Shown: piece after piece, positions 23,946-34,469 of the stretch
Position numbering within the stretch: position 1 is the first letter of the stretch
Layout: every line of letters starts with the position of its first letter
Origin: Volvariella volvacea V23
Taxonomy: Eukaryota > Basidiomycota > Agaricomycetes > Agaricales > Pluteaceae
Length of the DNA: 64,000 nt
Direction of reading: 5' to 3'
Assembly: GCA_000349905.1 (NCBI GenBank)
Contig: KB722746.1
Coordinates: 109,566 to 173,565 of the forward strand
The notes under the pieces: model-generated
Database searches by the model: none
What the model was told of the DNA's origin: nothing
The model's input: the letters and a program-made list of their open reading frames with translations, nothing else
Made by a program: the position numbers and the translations under genes

Positions 23946-25924
23946 GGGGCGTGAGGGGGTTTTGGGTTTCTTTTGGGGGGTTTATGTGCTTTTTTTTGAC
24001 TTTGCTCGTTTGGATTGTATAGCTCTGTGATTTTGCTGTGTAAATGGGTTAGGTTTGAATGTATCGATTGTGGCAGCTAAATTTGCTGCATTTTGTGAGT
24101 CGCGACGTAATTTGGTCGTTACTAGCAATACTCAAGTTCAAGGTCTCGCGATAGAGGTAATTCATCGAGTTGGGCCCGTGGTCTTTCTTGCATCGGGGCA
24201 CCTAGAAAGGACTCGTATCGTGTTAAGGCCCGAAACAATGCCCCTAACTACCACAGTGTATAACACGCCGAACAACAAGGACCAGGGCGGTCAATTTATG
24301 AAAACGAACGATATGAGCACCATTAGTTAATGACGTCGAACCTGGACATCTTTCGTGCGTCCGTCGCTGCACATTTTGTCTTCTATACAGAACAGTTGAC
24401 CGACGTCCAAGTCTTGAGCGCCCACGGCCGTACACTGCATCTCTCAGAAACACAGGAAGGCGATCTTATCAGCATGTGGGTTGTTAATTAAGTATTCAGA
24501 CAACCCTGGCAGGATATGTTGGTGTTGGTTAAAGAGGCGCATAGCTTCGAGTTACGGTCGTGTGGCAGCAGTTGACACTAGGGGCCTTCAGGTCAAGGCC
24601 CTTTCAGGAACCGACACCTGCAGCGCATTGCATAGCCCTCAAGTATGGCAGCCGTCGGTCCCGCCCTTTCAAAATTAATTGGCAAGGATGCCTACCCTCG
24701 CGGTGAGCGCCAGTTCCTATAGTGTTCCTATTCGATTGCTCAATAATATCGAAGTTTGTGTTTATGGCAGCCATTGGATTTGGCAGGTGAGATTAAAGAC
24801 CCATACTGCACAGCGTGCCACTGCATGAAGCATGAAAATCGAAGTATTTGCGAAACGCTGTGACTGGACATATGTTTTGCTATTTGTTTCTACTTCCTTA
24901 AGAGCTCATGGCGGGGAGAGAAAGCCGTTGTGTACACACGTATCCCAGTCCTAGATTGGTGAAAATGATTGTTAACATCATAAGGTAGTGGTCGCTTTTG
25001 AGATCTGTGTCGTTGCTTGGAGTAACTCACCTTTAGATGCGTTGGCCCGGTGGTATCATTTCGTGCTCCCAAGGACACCAGTAACCATTCCAGTACTTCT
25101 CGTCGGATTCTTCATGTGCTTGGCAGAGACCTTGTCCCATCGGTTCGGGTGAGAGTTGTTTGAGACCATCGTAAGGTGCACAACTTGGAGCTGCAGAGAT
25201 TAATTGTCCTATTATGATACAGATGGGAGGTGAATAATATTCGAAGAGGCATCCCTCCTCTAGTTATTGTAGCACCGTCGTATTGCTCAGACATTATGCC
25301 ACCCCGTCGACTGATAGCTATCTACACACCACTAAGTAGAGTCGAATATTAATGACGTCAAGTTTGTGGAGTATCACCAAGGTCGATCCGACCTACCCTC
25401 TTCCAACATGCAACGACCATTGGGGCCACAAAACTCGGGAGTTCTAGCGTCTTCAGCGCACAATACATGACTCAACAATCCATCGCGCTTGCCACCTCAA
25501 ACGAAACGAACCTGGCTTTTGTTCTTGGCATTGGTAACGCTACAGGCTCATCCCGCTTCATTGCTGTACTATGAGCCGCTGGCCCTCTCCGCAGTTCAAG
25601 AGGTTGAACGAATAAGAGCTCGAAATTGGGTGCTTACCGATAGGGTAATCCCCCGATCGTGCTCGGCATCTCAGGTGTCACTGCATCCAGCAATGCCAAG
25701 AAATGCGATTCAAGGGTAAGCTAGGTTCGAGTCCCTGATCACTCTGCACATTTAGTGGGTGTCGGAATAAAACATGACTAACCGAGGGCTCGTATAAAAT
25801 CCCTTTTGGACGGGTTGAAATCCCTCTTCAGTTCTTTCTTCTCGGAATTACCTCCCAACCCACTTCCTGTCCTTCACTTGCGAGCTTATTATCAACTCCA
25901 CCAACACTCCATAAAGCAGTCATC
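23946..25924. other. 2-kb gene-free spacer
   Basis: No supported coding or RNA gene. A 76-codon frame at 25489-25719 starts with a hydrophobic, signal-like stretch but has no family resemblance and is not claimed. The right end holds the TATA box and leader of the first CFEM-like gene. Confidence 0.45.
25793..25800 (+). promoter_or_regulatory. TATA box of CFEM-like gene 1
   Basis: TATAAAAT lies 125 bases before the ATG at 25925. It is followed by a pyrimidine-rich stretch where transcription would start about 30 bases on, leaving a leader of about 100 bases. The placement fits a strongly expressed secreted-protein gene. Confidence 0.5.
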
Positions 25925-26773
25925 ATGAAATTCCTTTCCTTTGCTACCTCTGTCACTTTGGCCGTCTTGGCTTCCCGAGGTATGTACCCACGTTTCATAC
26001 CACATTTCTCTTGACTGATTGGTGTGACGTCCAGTCGCCGCCGGCAACACTGCCCGTGCTAGTTTATTCGCCCGTCAACTCCCCATCGACCCCACCCTTG
26101 CTCCTGAGCAATGCGCGGAACAATGCAACGGCCTTGCCACACTCACCACCGTTCGTCCTCTCAATTCTCCATCCCGGACCTTGACTCACGTGCTTCATTC
26201 TTATACAATAGGGGTGCGCTGCATTGGACTGTCTTTGCTCCGCTGAGGTTGCCTCGGGAATGGCGGACTGCTTGGCCTGTGGTGTCGCTTTGAACTCTGA
26301 AGGCTTGACCGCTGAAGGTGCCCAAGAAGTTTACGACTGTGAGTGCTCGTTTCCCCCTTTTGCCTCGAAAACTAGTAACTCACCGACTTGGTAACACCCG
26401 TATAGCTTTCGCTGAGAGCTGCACAGCCGCTGGTGCTACTGTTCCGCCTTTCGACTTCGCTGATGGTGCAGGTTCTGGCTCCGATTCCGATGCTGGAACT
26501 GATACCGAAAGCGATGATACCAATGACGATGCCGACTCTGATGATGCCTCTGGCAACAGCGGCAGCAATGGTGGAAGTAGCAGTGGAAATGGTTCCGGCA
26601 GCAGCTCTGGTAACAACGGCGGATCGGGATCCTCAGGATCATCCGACTCAAACTCTGACTCTGATAATAACTCTGAGAACCAAGAAGACAGCGGCAACTC
26701 AGCCTCCTCTGTTGCGAAGAGCGGACTAGGAATGATTGGTGCAGCTGTTGTTGGCGCTTACCTTTTGGCTTAA
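25925..26773 (+). CDS. CFEM-like, Ser/Asp-rich GPI-anchored surface protein 1
   Basis: Four exons: 25925-25979, 26035-26150, 26212-26338, 26406-26773. A signal peptide (MKFLSFATSVTLAVLAS) precedes a cysteine domain spaced C-x3-C-x9-C-x4-C-x-C-x10-C-x2-C then a distant eighth C, with Asp just before the CLC pair (LDCLC). This matches the CFEM plan of eight cysteines and a heme-coordinating Asp, though the last spacings differ from the consensus, so CFEM-like is safest. A long Ser/Gly/Asn/Asp linker follows, then a hydrophobic tail (GLGMIGAAVVGAYLLA) typical of a GPI signal. CFEM proteins act in heme or iron uptake, wall structure or host interaction; which applies here is unknown. A tandem paralogue lies at 27506. 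Confidence 0.75.
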
Positions 26774-27505
26774 ATAGTGCTCATTATACCCTGCCAATCA
26801 CATATGTAGCGTAGTGGAGTTATACCTAATTTTATGCACCTTCGTTTGCTATGAAAGCACGCCTATTGGAATATTTAACTATAAGGAATGCTATTCTGGA
26901 ACTTGAAACTCACCGCTGCGATTGATAAATGCTCTCAAATATCATTGCCGGTGTATGGGTTCTCATACTCTATGTCGCAAGATTAAAGGCTCCATTAACA
27001 GTCAACTGTACTCAGTTGTCTTGTGAGACCTGCTCGGATGTTCTCTTGATTTTTGGTGACAGTAAAGAAGGCAAGCTTCACGTGCCTCGCCAAGCCATGA
27101 AGCGGGTATGCACGGTGTTTCAACTTCTGCTCCTTAACGTCAACTTTCACGACCTGGTATCGCTCCCCAGCCGTTGCTCAAGCACGCTCTCGGTACTGTT
27201 CGCCTCGTTCACTTGAGAGAATTGCTGCTCGATTATTTACATCGCACCTGGTTAACAGTCCGATGTTATCAGCGAGCGCCACTGGAAGGCATCACGGGCG
27301 TACGATAATATCTGCCAGCACACCCGTGCATATTAATTGCTCGTTGGCGGCTGACCTTGCTGGATTTGCGGCGGTTTACAATTCTGGAAAGCGATGCCTG
27401 TGGCATGCCTCTCGCACGTTGCCTGAATTGATAATCCGCAATGCATTCGTGCCTGATTGACGCCCAACCTCACGGCCCTGCATCTCACCTCACAAACAAG
27501 CCATC
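26774..27505. other. Spacer between the CFEM-like genes
   Basis: A 732-base spacer with the terminator of gene 1 and promoter of gene 2. No further gene or repeat was recognised. Confidence 0.5.
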
Positions 27506-28285
27506 ATGCTCAAATCCTCTTTCGTGTTTTTACTCACGTACTCTGTCATCTTCACGCCTTGGGGAGGCAAGTACATTGTCGATTGTTTCTTGGTCGGACG
27601 CCGCCAAGATACTGACCGAAGTTTATCCAGCTAACGCAGGGGGGTTGCCCAGCGCATCGCTCATCGCTCGTCAACTGCCGGTTGATCCTACTGCCGTCCC
27701 TCCACAATGCGAAGTGGCATGCAATGCTCTCTTCACCTTATTCGGCGTTGGTGCCTTTGGCTTTTCGACGTTTTCCATTCACTAATGTCGCTCTACTAAA
27801 GTCCTGCTCTCAACTTGATTGCATGTGCTCGTCCTACATCCTCTCCGCGATGGGGGACTGTCTGATATGCGGTGCCTCTCTCGGAACATCCGCTATGACA
27901 CCAGCTTACGCGCAGCAACTGTATGATAGTGCGTCATACCCTACTTTGTGCATAGTTGGAATTCCTCATTATTTATTCCTCTTCAGCCTTTAGCAGTACT
28001 TGTGAATCTGTCGGTTATCCCGTACCAAGTCTTGACATCCAGGATAATCTGTCCACTGTCGCTCCTACCCGTCCACCCACCTCTTCTCAATCTACTCCCC
28101 CACCCTCCGAATCAACACCCGCCTTCGTCACCCCTCCTGGATCCGATCCTTCCAAGACCGCTACATTTATTGCCCCTTCAGTCGAATTCGTGCCAGACTC
28201 TGAACCCACGAACAACGCTGAGATCCTCATTCCGAACGCCGTTTTATTGCTCAGCGCGATCATTGGAGCTCAGCTAGTGGGTTGA
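27506..28285 (+). CDS. CFEM-like GPI-anchored surface protein 2, with GC-AG first intron
   Basis: Tandem paralogue of the gene at 25925. Four exons: 27506 to about 27566, about 27632-27738, about 27802-27928, and about 27990-28285. A signal peptide (MLKSSFVFLLTYSVIF) is followed by LIARQLPVDPTAVPPQC and the same cysteine spacing, C-x3-C-x9-C-x4-C-x-C-x10-C-x2-C, with LDCMC. Paralogy places the first donor at GAG^GCAAGT, a GC-AG intron where copy 1 has G^GTATGT. The second donor is the weak GTTGGT. The Ser/Gly/Asp linker of copy 1 is replaced by a shorter Pro/Thr/Ser linker, and the end (LLLSAIIGAQLVG) again looks like a GPI signal. The frame is intact. The altered linker and weak donors suggest faster evolution of this copy. 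Confidence 0.65.
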
Positions 28286-29799
28286 ACGATGGCTGTTTAT
28301 ACCCCTTTCCGCTGCCCATGGCCTAGACTGGACAAGTGCGGGACTAATATGATGAAATTTCTAACAGAACGTTTCACACTAGCATGCATATACCTCTCAT
28401 TAACATGTACAGTATTATACGATACGCGTGAGGTTGGCCTCACCCGCATGGAAGAAATATACATACCCTACGGTTCGCGACTACAGTATCCCCTTGTTTT
28501 TTTTTGCCTTCCTCCCCTCATTCTCGCCAGACTCACAATTAAAGTTACGTGCGGCGTAACCTGGGATTCGACCAGAAAACGGCACTAATCATGCCACCCA
28601 ACCGGCCCAACTCTATTTCAACCGTCCCTGTTATCACATCCTGCATTGGGCTAATCACCGTCAAGGGTTCAAACGTCCAGTGACACACCCTGGCGCAATA
28701 ATGCATACCCCTTTGGGGTCCACTACCTGACTTGGGGGTTTGACGTCATTGCTCCCGAGTCATGTAATGCGGACCCTTGTTGTCAGTGCTGACAACAAAC
28801 TTGGACTTGTGGCTACCGCGTTGTCTGATCCGCGAAGAATTTCCCTGTTGTGAATTATCAAGCGTCCCAGCTTGGGATCATTGGTCAAATGACACTCAGA
28901 ATTCGTTCATATTTCGTACACCGTCACCTGAATATAATGTACAGCTTTCCACTCCCGATAAGTTTTTTTTTTTGACCAAGTTGAGATACAGACGATCTTG
29001 ATGCTGTATACACGGCTAGTCCAGTAGTATGAACTTTCGCCTCCTGAGAAAAAAATTGGAGTTGATTTACCCAAGCACAAGCATTCGACGAGGTGGATTT
29101 GGCCCGGGAGGTCCACGCCTCTCACACGTTGTATGAACCAAACTTTGCCCTTCACTTTGTTAAAAACCCTGATTCCGTTCTCGGTGCGATACCAACGCCC
29201 CTCTCGAGCCACGACATAGCTCAATGGATCATGCATTGAGTGGCTAATCATGATAGTGCACCTCGCTACGATTTCCTACGAGCTTTTGTCTATCAGCTCC
29301 TTAGCTAGGCCACAGGGTGATCAACCACATTTGTGGTGCGTGATCATCGAATATCAAATAGACGCTGAGGCCTCAACAGATTGAACGCGCGAGAATGAAA
29401 GTCATATTTTGAGTCTAATCCATACCGTAGGGCTACATATCGTAATGCACACAGTACACAATTGCAAGCAAAGACGACGCGAGGAACCCAAAAAGCAAGT
29501 GCAAGACAAACAACAAATGGAGGGAATCATAGGGTCACATAGGTGATAAGGTAAGCGTCAAACGAAACCAAAAAGTCTATGGTATCTAGATATCTAACTC
29601 GGAGTGCATAGCAGATAGCAAAGGAAAACAAGATGAACAGATGGAGAGATGGAGATGAAGACATATACGACAAGGGAATCAAATAACAATGACACGAGAG
29701 ACGAGAGACAAGGACAAGAGTAAGTGACATAGGAATGTCCAGCATCGTAAAAACAAAAAAAGTAAACCATATCTTTCAGATAAATACCATATATCCACT
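28286..29799. other. 1.5-kb gene-free spacer
   Basis: Nothing coding is supported. It has an ordinary AT-rich look. The last few hundred bases before 29800 would be the 3' flank of the minus-strand gene at 29800-33828. Confidence 0.45.
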
Positions 29800-32700
29800 C
29801 TATACGGCAGATTTGTTGCGCATATTGCCCTTGCGACCGTTAACCTTGCCCACCTTTCCCTTTTGCGCCGGTTTCTCGACGGGCACCGGCGGTTCTGCTG
29901 GTGCTGGTGCTGGTGCTGGTGCTGGTTGTAGTTTAGACACAGGCGCGGGTGCAGGTGCAGACGCTTTTGGTCTGTCCTTCCCCTCATTCGTGACAGCCAG
30001 GGCTTTTGATGGCGGTGAGGGCTTGGTAGCCGACAGAAATAATACATTCCCTGCTGCTGCTGCCGTCGAGGTCGATGGCGTCTTGTGGTGGTGTTGAGAT
30101 GAAGCCGGGTGGGTGTTGTTGAATCCAGAGAAAGGCGGGAAAGCACCGGGCATCGACTCGTCCATGGTCATAGCCACATCCAGATCAGAGTATCCACGAC
30201 CAGAGGTGGAGGTCGAGAGAGATGGTGGAGGGATGAACGAGCCCACCACTGGCTGAGAGCCGATTCCAGGTGCAAAGGAGGAAGATAACGACGACGGTGC
30301 AAACGAAGAGTGGGCCCCCTTGTGCGCAGCAGACTTGGAGATATTCACCGGTTGCGTTGAAGTTGCAGAGGAAAACGCGATCGACTGAGCACTAGACGCC
30401 CAGTGGACGTGTTTCCCATTCCCATTGCTACTGAGGCTGCTACTTCTCGATTCAAGAGGAGGTGCCGATAGAAGCGGGGGCTGCTCAAGATTCAGTTGAG
30501 GGACAGCTTGCACAGGCGGAGGACGGTTGGGAGACACTTTCGCGCCCTTCACCAGAGGCTCAGCGCCAACCCCAAACTTCTTTGACCACTCCACATTTCC
30601 AGCGCTCAACGTCGCCGCAATCCACTCGTCGCTCCACGGCGCCAGCCCATCCGGCGACGTCGGTGCCGTAGACGGCGTCGCCGCGAACGAGCTCAGCCCC
30701 GTATCCTCATCGTCCTCATCGTCCTCGCTGTACGAATAAATCGACGAGAACGCAGCAGGCGGTTTGCTCGGCCGCGGCTCGAGGATGACGCGCGAGTTGG
30801 AAGGCAGAGGCTCTTCGTATCGCGCTCCGTTGGGCCCTTCTTCGTCCGAGACTTCTTCGATGGTTACTGCTGCGGCTTTGGCCTTGCCCGCCGTCTTCGT
30901 CCTGGCCTTCTTCATATTAGACGACGACGACGACAGGGACGAGGACGAGGACGAAGACGAGCTCCAAGCGCTGGTAGACGACGAAACCGACGGTCCGAGG
31001 TGAGATCTGGCCTGACTCTGGGGAAGCGCTCGCCGAGACTGGGACTGGGGCTGTGTCGCAGCTACGCCCATGCCCATGCCCATGCCGTACTCGGGACTCG
31101 ACGACGTCCGGGCGCGACTCGCGTTCCAAAACTGGGGCGGCGCAGAAGGCTGACTCTGACTCGGCAGCGATATCGTCTTTGCAAGCGGCGGCGGCGGCGG
31201 AACTGTCGCCCACGGGCTAGAACTATCCCCACCCTCGATCGGCGAGACCTGGCGCTGCGCCCACACGTTGGCGTTGGCGCCGACGGGGGGCTGTGGCTGA
31301 GACGCCGGCGGCTTGCTGGCAGCAGCGTGTCCGACCGTCCTCCACCCAGCTTTAGTAGCAGGCGCAATCGCAATGGGCGAGTTCTGGACACCAGCAGGGG
31401 GGGCCTGGAGGCTCGGGCGCGGGGTGGAGGTGGACAAGGACAGGGACACGGCCGGCGGCGGGTCGAGCGTCTGGATCTTGCTCAGGCCGGCTTTCATCGT
31501 CTCTGCCTTGGTCATCAGTTTCGCGGGCTGGGCTCCGCTGTGTTGCTGGTGGTGCTGGTGCTGGTGGTGCAGTTGCTGATGTATGCTGCCAACCCGATGG
31601 TCCGCAAAGGCCGGCGGTGCCTGGCCGAACTCGTCGAATTGCGGTTCAGAAACGGGGGGAGTGTCGTAGAAAGTTTCGTGGCCGACAGGGGAGGATGTGC
31701 ATCCAACGCTCGGTGGGCCTCTTCAAACGCCGCTGCGGCCGCCGGTGGCTGGCCCTTCCTCGCCTTGCTCCGCTGCTTCTTCGACGAGGGTGCTTTCTCC
31801 GTAGCGGGGGCGTCAACGGGGCTAGTCTTGGCCGCCACCTGGAGCGCAGCAACAGGCGTCTGAACGCCCTCGGCTTCGAGTCGATGATGATGCCGATGCA
31901 CAGGCGGCTGCGGTTGTCTCCACATCGTGTCGGTAGCGGTCGCAGGCGCCGTCGTTCCCTCTCCAGACGACACGGTGAACATGGCGGCAAAAGCAGAAGC
32001 CGAAGCCAGCAAAGGCGGCGGAAGGCCGTCAATGGCAGACTGAGACCCCGGGCCGCCGAATCCAAACCCGGGCAGAGTCTTGGTGGTGTTGGTGTTGGCG
32101 GTGGCAGTGGCAGCGGACGCAGGCTTCGCCCTGATGGTCCCAGCAGTGGGCATAGACGCTCCGTAGACGTGGGACGGTGGAGACGGCTCCGGTGCGTGCC
32201 CGCCACTGCCAAAAAGGCTCCGGATCTGCTTGAGCCCGCCAAACATCGAGTCAAACGCACCCGCCTGTGCGGGCTCTTCTGGATGGGGCGGTGCAGCAGC
32301 AGCGGGCAGAGTATAAGAATGAGACTGCATCTGCGGCGACGGCCTGCGCTCCCTCTTTTCCAACTGTGCATAAAAGCTCCCGAGCTCCGAGTCCCGGTCC
32401 CACGCCGAAGAGGACCCGTGCAGCGCGAAGCTCATCTCGCGGGCCAGGTCGTCGGCGATCTGCTCCTCCAGCGCGTCTTGGTCTTGATCGCCACCCGATG
32501 GCGGGCGAGTCGTGTCAAAGGCCCAAGCCTCGCTGAATGAGGAGGGCAGTCCGTCGATGGTCATGGACCTCTGTCGGGCCTGCTCCCGCCGTCGCTCGCG
32601 TTCCTGGTCAACAAGATCCCGCCTCTCCTTCTCCTTCTCCTCCCGGAGCTCCCACAACCGCTTCTCGTGCTGCCGCACAGCAAGAGCAGCCTGCTCCCGG

Positions 32701-33828
32701 AAACTATTCTTCGACCTACGCGCATGGTGGAGGGCGGTGACGAGGACAACGCCCGCCTCCGCCGCGGCGCGGTGGAACTCGACAATCTTGGTCTTGCGCG
32801 TCTCGAGCTTGAACTGCTCAAAGTCCTCGTCGTCACCATCCTCATCGAGGGTCTCTTCTGGGTCGATGAGCACCGGCCCGACGCACGCCGGGTGGGCGAT
32901 GGGCGAGCCTCGGTCGCTAGGCAGGCGGTGGGTGTGGACGTCCGGCGGGCGTTTGGGGGGAGATCGGCTGGGTTGTGCGAGGAGTGGAAAGTCTACGGCG
33001 GGAGGTGCGTGGTCAAAGGTGTATGTCTTTGGGGTGCGCTGGTCGATTGGTTCTGTCGCTAAGGGCGGGAGGCTGGCGAGTGTGGGGATATCTGGGCGTC
33101 GAGCGGCTAGCTGTGGATTGATTTGGCTGCCCCATCGCAAGGCTGTGGACAAGCCCGAGCTCGTCGAGACGGGACGGCTGGTCGATGCGATAGTCTCCAT
33201 TCCGGGCTGAAAAGGGACACCCGGGAATCAGCAAAAAAGGAAAGGACAGAGGTGGAGAGACACTCACGATGACGAACGGAAAGTCGTCCTCGGCCGATGG
33301 GTCGTCGTCTCGGCCAAAATCTTTGGGATTGACAAACTCGTAGGTGCCAGAGCTGTTGGCTGAGCGGGTGGCAACGGTCAAGGCGGGCGCAGCGTGGTCC
33401 AGGGTGGCAGGAGGCTGTGAGGGCGGGGAGAAGAGCTGGACAGCCTTGGAAGTGTCCTCGACAACGTCGTCGTCGTACGCATCCGTCCCGAGTGCCTTCT
33501 CGACAGCTGCAGTCTCCTGCGCAGTGATGTCGTCCCAGTCCTCGGGGACGAGACCGACCTCCTCGAGCCGGCGCACCCACTCCTCTCTGGCGGCGACGTA
33601 AAAGTCCTTCTCGAGTCTCCTGCAGGCGGCGAGCTTGGCGGCCTCGTGCTCGTGCTTCTTTGGGCGCGATTTGAGGGGCAGCGTGCGCCAGCCGAGGTCC
33701 ATCTGCGTGAGCATCTGGGTGCGCTCGTGCTCCATGGTGGCACGGGGCGACGAGAGCCACTGCTCGAATTGGCGCCAGACCTGTCTGGCCCGGGTGGAGC
33801 GCGAGGGGGCAGCGCGGGTGTAGGGCAT
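29800..33828 (-). CDS. Large, mostly disordered protein of unknown function (frame change inside)
   Basis: Not recognised. Exon 1 (33268-33828, 187 codons) encodes a folded-looking, helix-rich start with RQVWRQFEQWLSSP and EEWVRRLEEVGLVPEDWDD. A 61-base intron (33207-33267, GTGAGT...CAG) leads into a long Pro/Ser/Ala-rich region with one charged helix (about residues 325-375, KEKERRDLVDQERERRREQ). The C-terminus is basic (VGKVNGRKGNMRNKSAV). The frame changes between about 31715 and 31515: the first frame ends at a TGA (31515-31517), whereas the downstream frame is open and reads naturally (DTPPVSEPQFDEFGQAPPAF). A 68-base intron (GTTTCT...GGCAG) or one missing C in a six-C run would each restore one protein of about 1300 aa. 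It is divergent to the gene at 34470. Confidence 0.6.
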
Positions 33829-34469
33829 CGTTGGGCGTGTTCGACGATGACGGGCGGGCGAGAAAATTGAGTTATTGTACGAGGGTGGAATTAGACGGGT
33901 GCCTCGTGTTTGTATCGGGCTGCCGAGGCTGATTTAATCCGTGGATTGGACCGAGACCGGTTCTTGTCCGCAAAGGATCCGCAGTGTGATGGTGTTGGCG
34001 GGTTTCTGGTGGTAAATGCAGCAGTCGTTCATAGTACGGTGCGACTGTAAAGTTTTATCATCACGTGGCCACAGCTGTGCACGCAAATACTGCGCCCTGG
34101 TTGCGTAGTTTGGTGGGACCGCGAGGACGCCTTCCAGAAGCGTGCAGCTACGCCTCCAGCGCTCGATTGCCCCGATTTGGGCTTTCTGTACGCCTGTAGT
34201 GTATGTCTTACGTAGGCAAAGATAAGATCAGCCATTTTGTGACCGCCCGAAGCCGCTGCGCTCCTGGCTGGAGACAATCCCAAGTACGTCCAAAATCTGT
34301 CTGCGCGTGTGCTCAACACGAGGCATTCAGGGCCTTCCCCGTGCTCTTCCTTGCCGGGCGTCACTGCCCCATACCGACCGCTGATTTGCGATCCCCGCGC
34401 TGCAATCTTCCTCCCCTCATCGCCACTTTTTGTATTCTATTCGGTTTCTTCTAGTTCGACACCCGCATC
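33829..34469. other. Shared divergent upstream region
   Basis: These 641 bases separate two large genes transcribed in opposite directions (starts at 33828 minus and 34470 plus), so both promoters lie here. I see no clear TATA box for either. Co-expression is possible but untested. Confidence 0.5.

Noticed and set aside
26380..26697. 105-codon minus-strand Ser/Glu/Pro frame
   Set aside because: It is the reverse of the Ser/Asp/Gly linker of the CFEM-like protein.
31646..32371. 241-codon minus-strand frame
   Set aside because: It is an Arg/Leu/Pro-rich shadow of the Ser/Pro/Ala-rich frame of the 29800-33828 gene.
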